Below, piece by piece: positions 6,798 to 7,260 of a stretch of DNA of 7,260 bases. Every line of letters begins with the position of its first letter. Within the stretch, counting starts at the first letter, position 1. Origin of the DNA: Flavobacteriales bacterium (GTDB taxonomy: Bacteria; Bacteroidota; Bacteroidia; Flavobacteriales; BACL11). Under the pieces are notes generated by a model. That model did not search any database and was not told the DNA's origin. It saw only the letters and a program-made list of their open reading frames with translations. The position numbers were made by a program, and so were the translations under genes. The stretch lies in NCBI GenBank assembly GCA_018675825.1, contig JABGXK010000059.1, positions 1-7,260 on the forward strand, in the 5' to 3' direction.

Positions 6798-7260
6798 TAA
6801 ATATCTTAGCAAATGATGGAATCTCAATTTCAGGAATTGAAAAACTTGAAAGAGACGGTTTTAATGTAGATACAGATAGTGTTTTACAAGATGAACTTGC
6901 AGATGCAATAAACAAAAGAAAAATATCAGTTATTCTTGTAAGAAGCGCAACTAAAATTACAAAAGAAATTATAGATAAATGCCCTAATATTAAAATAATT
7001 GGTAGAGGTGGCGTAGGTATGGATAATATAAATGTTAAGTATGCCGAAGAGAAAGGAATTTTAGTTATCAATACTCCTGCAGCATCATCATCATCAGTTG
7101 CAGAATTAGTGTTTGCACATCTTTTTGGGATGGTAAGATTCTTATATGCATCAAATCGTCAAATGCCAATAGAAGGAGATAGTAATTTTAAGGCGCTAAA
7201 AAAATCTTTTTCAAAAGGAAAAGAATTACAAGGAAAAACTTTAGGAATTATTGGATTTGG
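6794..7260 (+). CDS. serA: D-3-phosphoglycerate dehydrogenase, N-terminal part (runs off right edge)
   Basis: SerA oxidises 3-phosphoglycerate to 3-phosphohydroxypyruvate with NAD, supplying the substrate of SerC. The ATG at 6794 lies within the serC stop region (4-bp overlap) and opens 155 complete codons up to the right edge. The fragment shows the substrate-binding half of the D-2-hydroxyacid dehydrogenase fold: LVRSATKIT (48-56), GRGGVGMDNI (70-79), NTPAASSSSVAELV (93-106) and EGDSNF (127-132). It then enters the NAD-binding Rossmann motif at KTLGIIGFG (148-156), where the window ends. The NVRS/GVGxDN-type motifs support phosphoglycerate dehydrogenase over other family members, and the serC neighbour makes this nearly certain. 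Flavobacterial versions are usually short, without the C-terminal ACT domain that gives serine feedback; whether that holds here cannot be seen. Confidence 0.93.
   Translation, partial: MINILANDGISISGIEKLERDGFNVDTDSVLQDELADAINKRKISVILVRSATKITKEIIDKCPNIKIIGRGGVGMDNINVKYAEEKGILVINTPAASSSSVAELVFAHLFGMVRFLYASNRQMPIEGDSNFKALKKSFSKGKELQGKTLGIIGF

Noticed and set aside
6682..7071. Minus-strand open frame of 129 codons with hydrophobic segments
   Set aside because: It is antisense to the serC end and the conserved serA start; the hydrophobic look comes from reading AT-rich coding DNA backwards.
5706..7211. The 16-base string CTAAAAAAATCTTTTT occurs at 5706-5721 and again at 7196-7211
   Set aside because: It is a low-complexity A/T-run string; one copy is intergenic and the other encodes part of SerA, so a functional repeat is unlikely.
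1..7260. Hidden novel defence system, CRISPR, prophage or insertion sequence
   Set aside because: All plus- and minus-strand coding space is taken up by recognisable core genes, gaps are at most 54 bp, and no regularly spaced repeats or terminal inverted repeats were seen.

Overview
This window is a gene-dense, strongly AT-rich stretch (about 30% G+C judged by eye) with Lys/Asn/Ile-rich proteins. It is almost certainly a chromosomal core region of a member of Bacteroidota, most likely of the Flavobacteriia. The evidence is a PorX-type response regulator, an LpxC-FabZ fusion, an HD hydrolase at the head of an lpx cluster, a flavobacterial-style SerC/SerA pair, and start sites without any Shine-Dalgarno sequence. 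I see no mobile element, CRISPR array, RNA gene or clear transfer boundary.

Layout. At the left edge, on the minus strand, lies the N-terminal part of a PorX-like regulator of the type IX secretion system; its PglZ-like effector half lies beyond the window. A 54-bp AT-rich spacer separates it from a plus-strand series running to the right edge: HD-domain phosphohydrolase, lpxD, the lpxC-fabZ fusion, lpxA, efp, serC and the 5' part of serA. Spacing is extremely tight: 19 bp, 4-bp overlap, 0 bp, 3 bp, 41 bp and 4-bp overlap. HD-lpxD-lpxC/fabZ-lpxA-efp therefore looks like one transcription unit. serC-serA is either its continuation or a second unit starting in the 41-bp gap.

How the genes work together. 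LpxA, LpxC and LpxD perform the first three dedicated steps of lipid A synthesis. The FabZ half acts on the same kind of 3-hydroxyacyl-ACP that LpxA and LpxD consume, so the fusion physically links the branch point between lipid A and membrane fatty acids. EF-P is a translation factor that relieves stalling at polyproline. SerC and SerA make serine from 3-phosphoglycerate. PorX controls secretion whose cargo, in the studied Bacteroidota, is often anchored to LPS at the cell surface, so its position beside the lipid A genes is suggestive but unproven.

The window is mostly conserved housekeeping and I do not see an undescribed system. The points most worth a second look are the poorly understood HD protein that leads the lipid A genes, the PorX/lpx neighbourhood, a possible leaderless promoter at lpxD, and the efp/serC junction.
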